The position numbers and the translations under genes are program-made. From positions 10,452,501 to 10,516,500 of the forward strand of contig JALJCS010000012.1 in the NCBI GenBank assembly GCA_023055355.1: a DNA stretch of 64,000 nucleotides. The letters run 5' to 3'. This DNA comes from Agelaius tricolor (Eukaryota; Chordata; Aves; Passeriformes; Icteridae). This document shows positions 49,201 to 61,134 of the stretch, one piece after another (position 1 is the stretch's first letter; each line of letters opens with the position of its first letter). Below the pieces are notes generated by a model. It was not told where the DNA came from. It worked only from the letters and a program-made list of their open reading frames with translations, and searched no databases.

Positions 49201-52200
49201 GCACTCCAGTCCTGACTTGTTTTTCTTCAACTGCAACCTCTTCCTGGATTAGAACAGTCTAAGGATAATTTCATGTGAACCAACACTGATTTTAGTGACT
49301 GCATTAAGGGGGGAAAAAAATCACCTAGTATGAAACTAAAGCTGTAATTCTATAAAACTGATGGGCACAGCCTCAGAAGCAGCATTAGGGGAATAATAGA
49401 GGATTTCTTCTATGGATAAGAAGAATTATTCTATTCTATTTTAGGACAGAATAGACCATACCAACCACAAGGGTGCAACTGAACAGGGGAGCATTCAAGG
49501 AAGTTGCTCACACAAGACACCTTCCCTCTGTATCAGGTACCAAAATCCTGCTTGCACCTGCTCCTCTGTGCCTGGACAGCTGCTCACTAAAAGAATTACT
49601 ACACCAGGGCTACTCTATCACCACCCCCAAAGAGCACTCCAGGACCTGGGAGATGCACAACAAATGCCAACAGAAGCAAGATGGTGGCTACTTGAAGTAC
49701 CACAGGCAATTCCAGATACAATGTTTTGTTGTTTACCAACAGAATGCTATTCAGGTCAAAAAAGCATTTCAGATGCAGCACACTGATTTCTGACTACATT
49801 CTACCTATTTAAAACAGCTTCTGCCAGTCACAGAGAAATGAAAAGGTATCTGCTGGCACTCCAGTACTTTTCATCTCTGAAGCTGTAAGAATATTATTTA
49901 GGAACATCATTATTGGCAACATTTCAAAGCCATTCAGTGCCAGACTTTTTCAAATCCCATGTATAATTAAATATCTTCTGTCCCTGGGTGGAGTGTAAGA
50001 CAGAAGGGAACAGTGCAGACAGATTCCAGTCCCCTGGCTACAGGGTCACTGGGAGGCACAGTTCACCAAACCTGCTTTTTACAAAGTCAGAATAAGCCTG
50101 AACATGATTTTTTCCCTTAGTTATTATTGGTAGCAAATAGCTTATATTTTGTTACTCAAAGACCTAAGATAAAACACCTTTCCCTATGGGATAGCATCTA
50201 GCATCTGAATTCTAGTTGCTCATCCACTACAAATATCCTTATCTTTCAAATACCTGACAAATGTTGCATTTCCCAACAGAAGAACCCCTTTTTTTCTAGT
50301 CCTAACAGGTTTCTAGCACAGACACCACACTCCCTCTCAATGCTCCTTTGATAGGCTTTCCAATTCAGTCTTCTCTGGTCGATGACCCACACTCACCACA
50401 ACTCCACATTTTACCACCTTTGAAGGTCTCTAGAGAGGTGCTGTACACTGAGCTAAGGCTCCCAAGGCAGCAATCAAGTGACAATAAACAGAGGAGGGAA
50501 ATCTTTTTCTAGTGACACAGACTGAGTGACTCAAAGGCAATTCAGAAGCATTTTTATCCTCTCCTTACAGAAATACATTAACACACTGAGGCTCTTAAAT
50601 TAACCCAAAATGTACAGTGGTCTGAAGTTGTACAATATATGCCTGCTGGTGTCCCAGACACTGCAGTAGTGGAAATGCTGCAGACTGATGTTACTTTTCA
50701 GCAATCATGTTCGGCAGAATACTGTTTGAGCATGAGATGTTTAAAAATTGCATTTTTCAAGGGCAAATTATTGTGCTTAAAAACACAGAATAGAACCAGG
50801 GAAGAATAGAACCAGCCTGATATCGCATAGAAATATCAGAAGATAAATACCTGGCATAAAACTACATCAAAACAAAAAAACAGAACAGAAACCTCCCAGA
50901 ACAGAAACGAGCATCTTGATCTAGACAGGACCACACTACAGCTGAAATGCCATGTACTATGCACTGAATGACAACCCTCAAGTCTGTCTAAATTCCTCAA
51001 GAAAAAAAAATTTAAGTCCAAAATTAGCTCACAATTTCTACTTTTGTTCACAGCATGGTTATGCAGTAAAGTTCAATTAAAATAAGCTGTGAACAGCCAG
51101 AGTTTACTTTCCATTTGTCTGATTCCAGAAAAGTGGATTCCTCACAAAGAAAACCCTAATTTCCAGTGAAGCAGTGTTGCAAGCAAGGTTCCCTCACCAA
51201 CCGTACAAACAAATCTCCACTTTTTAAACTAAGGCACAAAAAATGAAACTTTCATTGACTGCACTCCCATTAGCACACCCAGGGAACCCAAACAGATGAG
51301 AAGGTGAGAACAGATCCATGTCAGAAGCAGCATATGCTTCCTCATACATTACACCTCAGGCACCTGTCCCAGCAGCTTTGCTTCATCTGCCATGCTCCTC
51401 ACAGCCAGATCCACATCCAGGCTGTTCACAGGAATGGATCTAGCTAAATTCAATGGACAGATGAAGATGTTCATAAAGATAGAGATTATATTGAACATCT
51501 ACATCACTGGAAACTTCCTTTATTGCCTAATTCATCTTTCCTTTCAGATAACTGAAAAGTCATTCTTTACAAAGGCTGAACATACTAGTCATTCCCAGAA
51601 GGGGTTTTATTCTTATTTTCCACAAATAACAGAGAGGCATAAGCAGCAGCACAAAGGTTCTGTGTTCCAATACTTTTCTTCCTCATCAGAAAAGCTACTG
51701 GGAACATCAGGAATAAAGGAACCAACACTGTTACTGAAGTCCTACTCCAGCTTCAAGGCCCAACACAAACACACAGCTAAGCAAACTGAGTCTCTCTAAT
51801 AGGGAAAAAATAGAACAAAACACTGCACTGATCATACCAGTAACTAAATACACTTCAACCACTTCAGTTAAAGACCCAAGCTTGCAAATTCAAGCCTTTA
51901 CAACAGAAATTTTCAATTTCCCAGAAGGAGGGGAAAATCACAACTACAGAACAGCTGGATGGTCTAATTACTGCTGCATGAGCACTGATTTTGGACAAGG
52001 CTTCCAGCTTCTGCAAGCCAAACAGCACTTACAGGTGAAAAGCTACAGCCCACTACCCTCAATATGCAGGTCATTCCAAATGAAATAAGCCCAGCTGTTT
52101 TCCCTTTGGTTCAGTGCAAGATCAGTTCACAAATTAAATCTTTCTCTGCAAAGCAACAGCAAAGTGTAATTGATTTTGTGATGGCAGAACACAAAAAATG

Positions 52201-55200
52201 TTCATTAGGTAAGGGGGGGAAGGGAAGATTTAGCTACCAGCCATAATATGGACAGGGTGGCACTAGAGTTGCCTGTCTCTGTCAAAGTCTCAAAAAATGA
52301 TGGGGAAAAGGATCCTTGGAAAGAATTATTATACAGGGAAAGATGAACAGGAATCTGATAATATCCCCAAACAAAATTACTCTTTTTATATCTCAAATGT
52401 CACAATTTTGTCAGGAAGATCAAACCTAGAGATTAAGCACAAGCAAAAGAGATTCTGGAATACTATTGCATTTTCCACTTTTGGATCTTTAGCACCCTTA
52501 GCCCAGAGTAAGCAGCAAAATGATTTATCACAACAACAGATAACCTAACAGCAAAAAATTCATTATGGAAATTTTTAAAAATTAATCAAGACCTATGAGA
52601 AGGTATAATGACTTTGGATTTTCCATTATCCCCTTCTCTTCCTCCCTGTGAGGAGGTTAAGCAGAGAAGCCCCTACTCACTGGCAGGTAGGTCTCTGTTA
52701 TAGTGTAAGTCCCCATTGGATTCACAGCTGATGTACCACTGGAAAAGCTAACACAAAGAAACAGGATTTCATTTCTGATTTCTACGATTTCATTTCGCCC
52801 TCCAATTTTACACATATTTCAGGGTTAGTAATAAAGACAGAAAACTGACTGAAGACATTTTCCCCAGGTGAGATTGGCACACCACACTTCAGAGTAATGA
52901 GCTCAGTAATTTTCTGTTGAAGTTGTACATTAGCTGGTCTGCACATGGGCATTGAATCATCTGTTTTAAATTCACCTGAGTCATTCTTATGTCCAAGTGC
53001 TAAAAACCAAGACCAACCACACAAAGTTATGGGACCAAACAGTCCCTTGGGAAATGCCAAACTGCTGCTCACCAGGAGAGCAGGGCCCCTGCCTAAAGAA
53101 CAGAGCTTTGGGAGCTGCAGCAATGGAAAGAGTTGCTAACAGACAGGACAGATGATGGGAGCCCCTTGGAGCTGCCTTGCAGCAGCCAGTGCAGGTGGTA
53201 CAAGCAGCCTCCAGATTCTTTATCTGAAACCTAGAAGCATCTGGGGAAAGCCACATTTCAGCAATGCAGTAGAAAGGCACCATCGTTCCTGCTGCTTATC
53301 TGCAGGAATCTCCTGGGAGTGCTTCTTCCTGCATAAACTGTAATTACAGGGGCCTAATCAGTAAATTCCATGTTATGTTTCATCTCTTAAATGTCTACAT
53401 TACTTTCAATTCTCTCTCATAATAGATCTGAGTGAATATGTAGAAAGAGAATAAGTGAAGAATTTACCAAGGGCACCCCTCAAAATGGAGTGGGCTCATT
53501 TCCAAGGCCACACAGAGAAGTGAAGGGACATAATACTGTAAATGAACTACAGCTTCAGTCACCTAATATATCTGCAGCAACTGTTTTGGCACCATGTCTT
53601 TGAGCCAACAAAGATTTTACTAAACACTTGAATATGCAATTTCTTTTTTTAATGACTTCAATGGAGGTTACTATGACATAGTGGCTGTATAGGGATGGGA
53701 GAGAAGTTTCAATTATAGATGTTCTTATTCGATAAAAAAAAATCCTTGTTAGTCCCTGTCTACCAGTCTAGTGAAGCAGCCAATTTGGAAAAGCACCTTG
53801 TGTGAATACCACATCAGTCTGAGCACTCTTGGCACCTTCCATCATACAGCAAAGCCTAAAGTCCATAAGTGCAAAACCAGCCTATGCACAGTATGTTATG
53901 CATTACCTGTTTATATATATTCTGTATTATACTGAATCCCTGAGGAACAGATATGTTTATATGCTGCAGTTTGGAAGGCAATTCCTTCCAGCATGCAAAA
54001 ACAAAGCAAAGGAATCTAATATTTGTTCTGCTACCTGATTGATATTCACCTTTCAAACAGAGACCTCCTGTGACACATAGCAGAGGAAAGAGAATGGTGG
54101 GGATTTAAATTTTTTTTAAGATTTGATTTCTATATATTACTTAATAGGGTATTTAAGTATTGCAAACTAAATTTAACACTCAAGTAAAATAGAAATTAGT
54201 CTTAGAGACACCATCTATATATACATATAGACAGACTTTTGAGAATTTATTTTCCAGCAAGTTTTTGGAAATACCAGCCATATTGCCATGATATTGTTAC
54301 TTCCCCCATCTTTCTCATGAGGTTGCACATTAGTCAGAGTCTTGAACCCACCTGTGGAACAACCTCTACTGCCTGAATAGATTTGAATCTACATCTTTCA
54401 GGTGAATGCTCCAATGTCTGCTATGAAGCTGTCCTATGAATGTTTAAACAGGCATTTCATACTGCTGGTACTAGAAAAATCCTTCCCTAATCAGACTTTA
54501 GGTGTCTGTGGCCCCTTTATTGATGACCCTTGCGCTTTCTCAAGCCTAAAGGGAATAAAGTGGAAAATCTCAACCAGGATCTCACACCCACCCAAGGAGA
54601 CATCCTGTCAACCTGAGCTGCACCTGGAAAACAGCCCATCAAACTCAGCTCATCTTAGCAATCTGCATATTTAAGTGCTTAGCTCATGTTATGCCACTCT
54701 CTACACATTCAAGTTGATGTGCACTCAGGATGACCTTTGTACTTCTGATCACAGAAGAAAATACCTTCAGATTTCATAATGTTCAGCACTCCACAAGACT
54801 AATTCAGATGACATTCAAAATATTCAGTGTGGTGATATGACAGATAAGCCTGACCTTCTTCCAACATACAACATTTTTTATGATTTTTGTTTCTCCCCCA
54901 GCTTTCACTTCTCATGGAGTTGATAGCTCAAGCCCACAGAGCCAACCAGGCTTTGGGCACACAGACACACACATCATGGAATCACTGCAAAAGTAACTTC
55001 TATTTCACTACACTTTGCATCCCAAAATTTGCTGCAACTCTTCTACACAGCTCAACATAAAGCAACTCATCAGGGAACAGGACAAAAAAGGCACCCAGTA
55101 GCAGAAAAACAACCCAGACCATCCCATCAGAGCAGTAATTTTGAGCTATCTAGAAATATTATTAGAGTTCTAGAAGAATCTCAAAATACTAATGGATTAA

Positions 55201-55280
55201 TTGCTCATAGAAAACATATCTGGAGTGAGAAATTTAAATAGATTCCAGAAAACCTTTAATACCACCTCACTATTGATACA
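46227..55280. other. Non-coding DNA with two splice-flanked candidate segments
   Basis: No repeat family is recognised. Open frames of 112 (48346-48684, plus), 135 (51392-51799, plus) and 113 codons (52782-53123, minus) show no known domain. The best splice-flanked segments are 47792-47850 (plus) and 52681-52747 (minus). Two 16-bp-period direct-repeat pairs lie at 50787-50815 and 50881-50908. Confidence 0.5.
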
Positions 55281-55399
55281 TATCCAAGGCTGGGTTGGAT
55301 GGGGCTTTGAGCAACCTTTCCCTGTGAAATGTCCCATGGGAGGGGGATTGAAGCCATGTGGTCTTTAAGGTTCCTTCTGACACAAACCATTCTATGACT
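55281..55399 (+). mobile_element. CR1 LINE 3' fragment, sense
   Basis: GGCTGGGTTGGATGGGGCTT, then CCCATGGGAGGGGGATTGAA, then AAGGTTCCTTCTGACACAAA and CCATTCTATGACTCC match the last part of avian CR1, ending in the usual ATTCTATGA. It lies on the plus strand and is about 120 bp, a strongly truncated copy. Confidence 0.88.
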
Positions 55400-58300
55400 C
55401 CATGCTCCAATATTAAGCCACATATGACCTAATTGTTGCAACATAAAACCTAGGGAATATTCTTCTATTTTAATTGTTTTTACATTTACACATTCATTCT
55501 GGAATTAAAAATGAAAAAGAGATTGATGTGGGACACAACCCATCTCCTTTCATCATATCTGCAAAGTTATAAAAGTGATTACTCTTCAGGACAGTTTCTT
55601 GTGTGTAAGTGGAATTCTGTGCACTGATTCCTCAGTAGCTTTGAGGAATATAGTCAGGAATAAACCCTGTGAATGCAAAAAAGAAACTGGCCTGTGAATA
55701 TTTTCATCACAACTTTTTTCATCAGAAGCACAGAACTGTTATTTGATTATTGAATACTTTTCACACTGATTGCAGCTAGAATCATAATGGTAGGCATGCA
55801 AAAAATAAAGTGGAACCAGACTAACAAGAAACTGCCACAAATACCAACAAAAAAGCACTGCATAAAAAGTTGTGCTGAGAAATTCTTGACATAGTTCTCC
55901 TGATGTTGACTGACAATCATATTCCCCATTATATGTGTAAATATATTTACTTTGCCAATACAGTGGCCACAATAACACACACAATTGGTTTTGACAGCAG
56001 CAATAGGTTTCTTGGCTTTCTCCCATGATTTACAACCAGAATAACAGTCTCACTTTCAGATGGGAAAAAAAATTCAGCTTGCTCAAGCTTATTTGAGCTA
56101 TGCTTAGGCACAAACTCTCCTCTCTCTCCCATTACATCATTCCAACTACCAGACAGAACTTCAGATACTTTCATTCAGCAATTACAAATATTTCACTTTT
56201 TTTGAATTGTCATTTAAAATATTAGCCATTATTTACCTCCTGAACAGAAAAGTGAAAACACTCTGGCCACCATCTATCAAGAGACCTAATAACTAGGCAA
56301 ATTAAATTGCATTTGTCTTCTATTTATTTTCATTGCTTTCCAGTGCTGCCATTGGCCAACAGGATGCAGTTGAACAGGAAATAAAAATACATTTAAGAAT
56401 GTATCAAATGCATTTGAACATCATTAATTTATCACAGCTATAATTAACATGCAAAGAAATCATAGTTGATGATTCCAAAAACATACAAAGCAATACTAAG
56501 AATAAATTGACTCCATACCCATTTTTTTCCATCTAAAGAAACATTAGTCATGTGTTAGACTCATGAGGACCCAAAATGTGAGTACCCTGGCAAAGGATGC
56601 AGCAGATAAATAAGTTTATGTGAGTTTGAGGAGAGACTGTACAACTAAATGAAAGAGAAACCCCAAAAGGTAATTAAATAGTAGGAGCCATCTCACTTTG
56701 ACTGTCTCTGAGCTGCAAGCTATTGAAAAGCTATCAAGAGTGTTTGGGCAAAATATTCCCATGTACCTGCCTATTTGTAAATTTTTAGCTATCCATTTCT
56801 GGTCACTGCTGCAGACAATAAGTGGGCAAGGTGAACCTTTATTCTGCAACTGTATAATTATTCTGATGTTTATGTCCTTACAATGGCATCATTGTAGTGC
56901 AGGCTATCATTTTACTGTGCATGATCAAGGAGAGCTGCAGAAATTCATCGAGTGTGAGCTTTAGCACAGAGTTCATGCCCAGAGTAAATTAATGAGTGGC
57001 CAGGAGGCCAGGAAAATTTGCCAGTACTAAACTCAGTCCTGCTGTGACTGGACATTTTCTGGCACCTCAACTAAAATTGGTGGAATCCAGCCATAAATAT
57101 GCTGAGTTTAAGAAACATGGGCCAGTAGGAAGCATTTTAGGTGTCCAGCTTTGATACAATGGAAGCACAGCCTCAAACCTCATATTACTTATGGAGCATA
57201 TGCGAGAAAATATAAAAAGCACATAGAAAACAAAAGACATGAGAGGTAGGGCTTTTTTGCTTGTGCCTTTTTTTAAATTTAGATCCCATCTTCAAAGCCC
57301 AGGATTTTAGACACTTCTCATGCATAATTTCTGGCAAGTACACTTACAACATCTTGTTGACATTTCACAGCTATACCTCAGTAAATACTTCAGGCTGTCT
57401 GTGATTATTTATTGTTAGACATACATCTACCACAGAATATTTAATTTCAGTAAAATTTTATTCTGGGTTAGGAGGCCTAAACAGAGAGTACTCTATAAAA
57501 CACTACATGTAATTCAATATGACAAGCAGAAAACACTCAACAATTGCCTTGTAACTGTTTAGTGCAAGCTGCTCTACTCTGATTTTTTAAATCAAAATGG
57601 CCATGGCCACATATAAAACTGTATATTCCTCCACATCAGTTCCTACCCATTAACATATTCATTAGTATTCAGATTAGTCAAAAGTTTAACATCCTGCATC
57701 ATTGTATGGTGCTTGACCCTGCACTCCAACATAAGATTATGTAATATGTAAAAGAACATAGTTATGTTCTATGCCAGTTATCAACACTGCCAACCATGAC
57801 TACAATAAAAAAAAAATAAATCACATGCCCTGGGACCCCTCCCCTCTCAAAATTATAAGTTTGACTTTTCAACCATAGTGCTCCTCAGTCACATCCATAA
57901 TCAAAAGTTCAGGCCGCTTTCTTGGGAAACATCGTTTCTATGTCTATTTGACACATCAAGGTGCTTCATATGTTGCTTATTTTCAAAGCAGAAGATGATG
58001 ACAACAATAACTGGAAATGTCTGAAAAGAAGTTTTACTCTCACACAGCCAAAAAAAAAGCATGACCAAATTAATGTCCCAATTGCTAAAGCATTATTCAT
58101 TCTGGAGGACCACTCTGTCTTTCTCCCACACAAGGGAAACTCTGTCATTGGCACCAGTGAAAGAAGATATGGATCTCTTTGGCAAGACCCACTGACCACT
58201 GAAGTCATCAGCCAACTTGCAGTTGGTGTGAGCTTTGTGTTACATTTTAGAGTCAACTGACAACCTGTTTCAGGTCAGAGTTAAAATACTTCTGCTGTTA

Positions 58301-58445
58301 CAAGACTGCAGACCAACCTGCTCCATTTCCATAATATACAACAGAATTATCCACTCCAGTTAGGCCCATTAAATGCGACAATAACTGATGCTAGACTAAT
58401 TTAGTGACTCAGCTTATTATAGGATAATTACTATTGCAATGATTG
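55400..58445. other. AT-rich non-coding DNA, no gene recognised
   Basis: Open frames reach 99 codons (57961-58260, plus) and are unrecognised. The conserved-looking part is listed at 56290-56480. Otherwise the segment is plain AT-rich sequence. Confidence 0.5.
56290..56480. promoter_or_regulatory. Possible conserved non-coding element
   Basis: The segment is dense in TAAT and AATTA words and contains an inverted CCAAT box (ATTGG, 56351-56355). A hairpin ATACATT-TAAG-AATGTAT at 56387-56404 directly abuts a perfect 14-bp palindrome TCAAATGCATTTGA at 56404-56417. TTAATTTATC and TAATTAACATGCAAAG follow. This density is typical of conserved homeodomain-bound enhancers. Function and conservation are inferred. 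Confidence 0.25.
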
Positions 58446-58630
58446 AGGAACAGAGGCCCAAGGGCTGGAACAGGGTGTAGAGTCTCCCTCACTGGACATA
58501 TTCCAAAACTGTCTGGATGAAATCCCGTGCTCAAGGATAACCCATGGGCTCAAGGATAACCCTGCCTGAGCAGGGCAGTTGGACCAGGTGACCTGCTATG
58601 GTCCCTTCCAACCCATCCCATTCTGAGATA
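58446..58630 (+). mobile_element. CR1 LINE 3' fragment, sense, with internal 19-bp duplication
   Basis: AGTCTCCCTCACTGGACATA, GCCTGAGCAGGGCAGTTGGA, CCAGGTGACCTGCTATGGTC and CCTTCCAACCCATCCCATTC are standard avian CR1 3' sequence in sense. GCTCAAGGATAACCC occurs twice (58529-58543 and 58548-58562), a 19-bp local duplication absent from the usual element. The copy is about 185 bp. Confidence 0.9.
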
Positions 58631-59869
58631 ACCCCAGTTCTGGCTTTCCAAAAACTGTAAATCCCAGACTGATATGGCAGCATCTCCTGACACCAGCTAT
58701 GGCCAGCTGTAGCCACAAAGCAGACAGTGGCTTCCCGGGGCTGGCAAAGTCGCAACAGCAACAGAAAACATCCCTGTGTGATAAGAAGCAAAAAGGTGGC
58801 TGACATTATTGCTCTGTGCCTGCTTCCATCTTCATCTTCCTGCTGCTGCCCTGGGAGATTTTGCAGCAGTAAACCAGGCTGAGGGAACCCAAAGGCTCCA
58901 TATTTCCCCTACATTCCCATTGTCCCCCAGACAGCAGCTCTTTCCTAGTTCTACTGGGTCACAAAGAACTGACAGGTTTTGACCCCCAGAAAAAAATGCA
59001 TTCTTAGGGCAATACACCCCATGCAATCTCCAGCAGCCTGGAGTCAGCCCTCTCCCAGGTGTATGTTAACTACTGGGTGCAAAATGATAAATGCACATGT
59101 GTGTTACTCAAAGGCTTAGGCATTTAGCACTAAAACAGCAACATTTGAAACTTGGAAAGAAGTAGTAATTTGTAGGGCACAGAATACTGCACCCCATGTC
59201 CCCAAACAGCAGCCCACATAAATAAAACCTATACCAAAAACTGGGGCCCTGGTGAAGGTTTTCACAAACAACCTCAAGGAATACATTTGCAATCCTTGGC
59301 TGTCATTTTGTTTCTATCATGACTCCTCATAAAGACATTCCTGAAAATGTGAATTTCAGAATCATCTCCTGAACTCTTAGGAAAAAAAAAAAAGCTCTAT
59401 TATCTGTCCTTCCACAGGCAATCAACAAAATTGTTGCACATTAAGTGCTTTACTGCCTCATGGCTAAAACTCTTCTTCCTTGTCTTCTCAAGATCCCCAC
59501 ACAAAATAAATGATGACTATCAGGCATAATCTTTAAAACAAAAGTAATTTCAGTAGCCAAGGCATAACCATTTCTATTAGCCTTTATATTTCAGTATCTT
59601 TTAATAGACATAATTTGTTCCTTGATTAGAGACCCATGAACAGCTACAAAAAGCTTGACTCAACCACTTGGACTTGGTTCTTTGCCTAGAGAAAAGAGAA
59701 CTGTGATTGAGGAGCAGGGATTTCTCTAAGAGAGGAGAATTTTTCCAAGTGTGAAATTACTGGTGTTTATGCTGTGGATCCTACTCTTTGTTTTGCTATA
59801 AAAAACATATTTTCCCTTTCTTGCACTAAATCATGCACACACTGTGCGACCTGGCCTTCTTTTCAGGGA

Positions 59870-59925
59870 GCTGACTGCATTTGAATAAACAATAGCAGTC
59901 TAATGTTTATCAAGTCATTAATTCC
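59870..59925. promoter_or_regulatory. Convergent FOX-like motif pair
   Basis: ATAAACA (59885-59891) and its reverse complement TGTTTAT (59904-59910) face each other across 12 bases. AACAATAG, a SOX-like word, overlaps the first, and TCATTAATTC follows. Forkhead proteins bind TGTTTAY. Use as a binding site is inference. Confidence 0.25.
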
Positions 59926-61110
59926 TCATGAAAGCATACAGCTGTATAAAGAGCCTTTTTTCCTTAGAAAAATTCAAGTGTAAGTTATTAAAAAAGAAAG
60001 CAGTTGCATGACTGTAGATCTTGGAGATTAAAGATCATCAGGGCTAGCACATAAAGCAATCAAAACATGGAAAATTTATGTAAAGAGACATTTTTACTGA
60101 TTTGTTACTTGTTCCTTTCTGTACAACAGTTATATTTACATATGAATGTAATTCTGGATCAGAAATAAAATTTTATCCATTGTATTTTTAAGTAGCATTA
60201 TAAAATAGTAAACCAGTAGGAAATTCTCAAACATATACTTGCCTACAGCTTTTATAACAGTCAGTTTGGGGCAGGGGGGAAAAAAATCTACCCCTGCATC
60301 TTATCAGTGCTCCCTTCATTATTATTTCCTTTATATTCCAAAAACACTACCATAGTAAAAGTGTCTAAAAGTCCTTAAATATAGCAAATACAAAGGCTTA
60401 TAACTGCATGCAGATGGAAGTTATAGAACTTTTCCACAAGCTTCAAATTTTTTTTTTATTTCTCCTTCTGCAAATTTATACCCTGGAATTTTACTTTTCT
60501 GTTAACTTTAAGTTGCTGGTAAGGGTTGAAAGCAAATTATGCTTGTCCTACCAATTCCCACTTTACTGTTGAAGCTCCTCATCCCCTGAGTGCCTGGGAG
60601 GTGCTCACAGTGCTGAGAGGTGTTTTGAGCACTAACCCATCAGATAGACATCACAGAGAGACATCTCTGGTGTCCATAAGGCCACTGCCTACAATCAAGT
60701 ACCTCAGCATACTGATCTGGCATTTCCAAGGCAACAGAGGCAGTTTGGAATAGAATTTGGACCCTGCCAGGAAGAGACTGAGGCTGTAACTCAATCAGTC
60801 CAAGCCTCCAACATAACAAAAGGCAGGTGGAGTTAAAGAAACACAGAGCAAAGGCAGAGAAAAAAAATCCTATCCTGGCAGCATCCCAGAAGGTTTCAGT
60901 GAAATGTACATAGAGAAACTGGAAGTGGTCCTCTCTTAAATAGAAAGGCTTCAAGCATGTGCTAGAGGCATGTATCAACTCCCCACACTGGTTTCAGCTT
61001 TTCCCCTTTATCATTATGCAATAATATATGCAGTCCAGATTCTGATTCCCTTGCTCATACTGAATAGCATCCCTGGCTATGTCAATACAAAGAATTCAGT
61101 ATTCAGCATT

Positions 61111-61134
61111 CATATTCACCTGGAGGTGAATATG
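61111..61134. repeat. Perfect 11-bp-arm palindrome
   Basis: CATATTCACCT and AGGTGAATATG are exact reverse complements around a 2-base GG centre. AGGTG is a ZEB/SNAI-type E-box half on both strands. Short ATTCAG repeats lie immediately upstream (61094-61107). Confidence 0.8.

Noticed and set aside
51392..51799. 135-codon plus-strand open frame
   Set aside because: Its composition is that of random AT-rich translation, with no known motif and no flanking gene signals.
52782..53123. 113-codon minus-strand frame just upstream of the splice-flanked segment at 52681
   Set aside because: It is tempting as a neighbouring exon, but I see no convincing splice pair joining the two and no protein resemblance.
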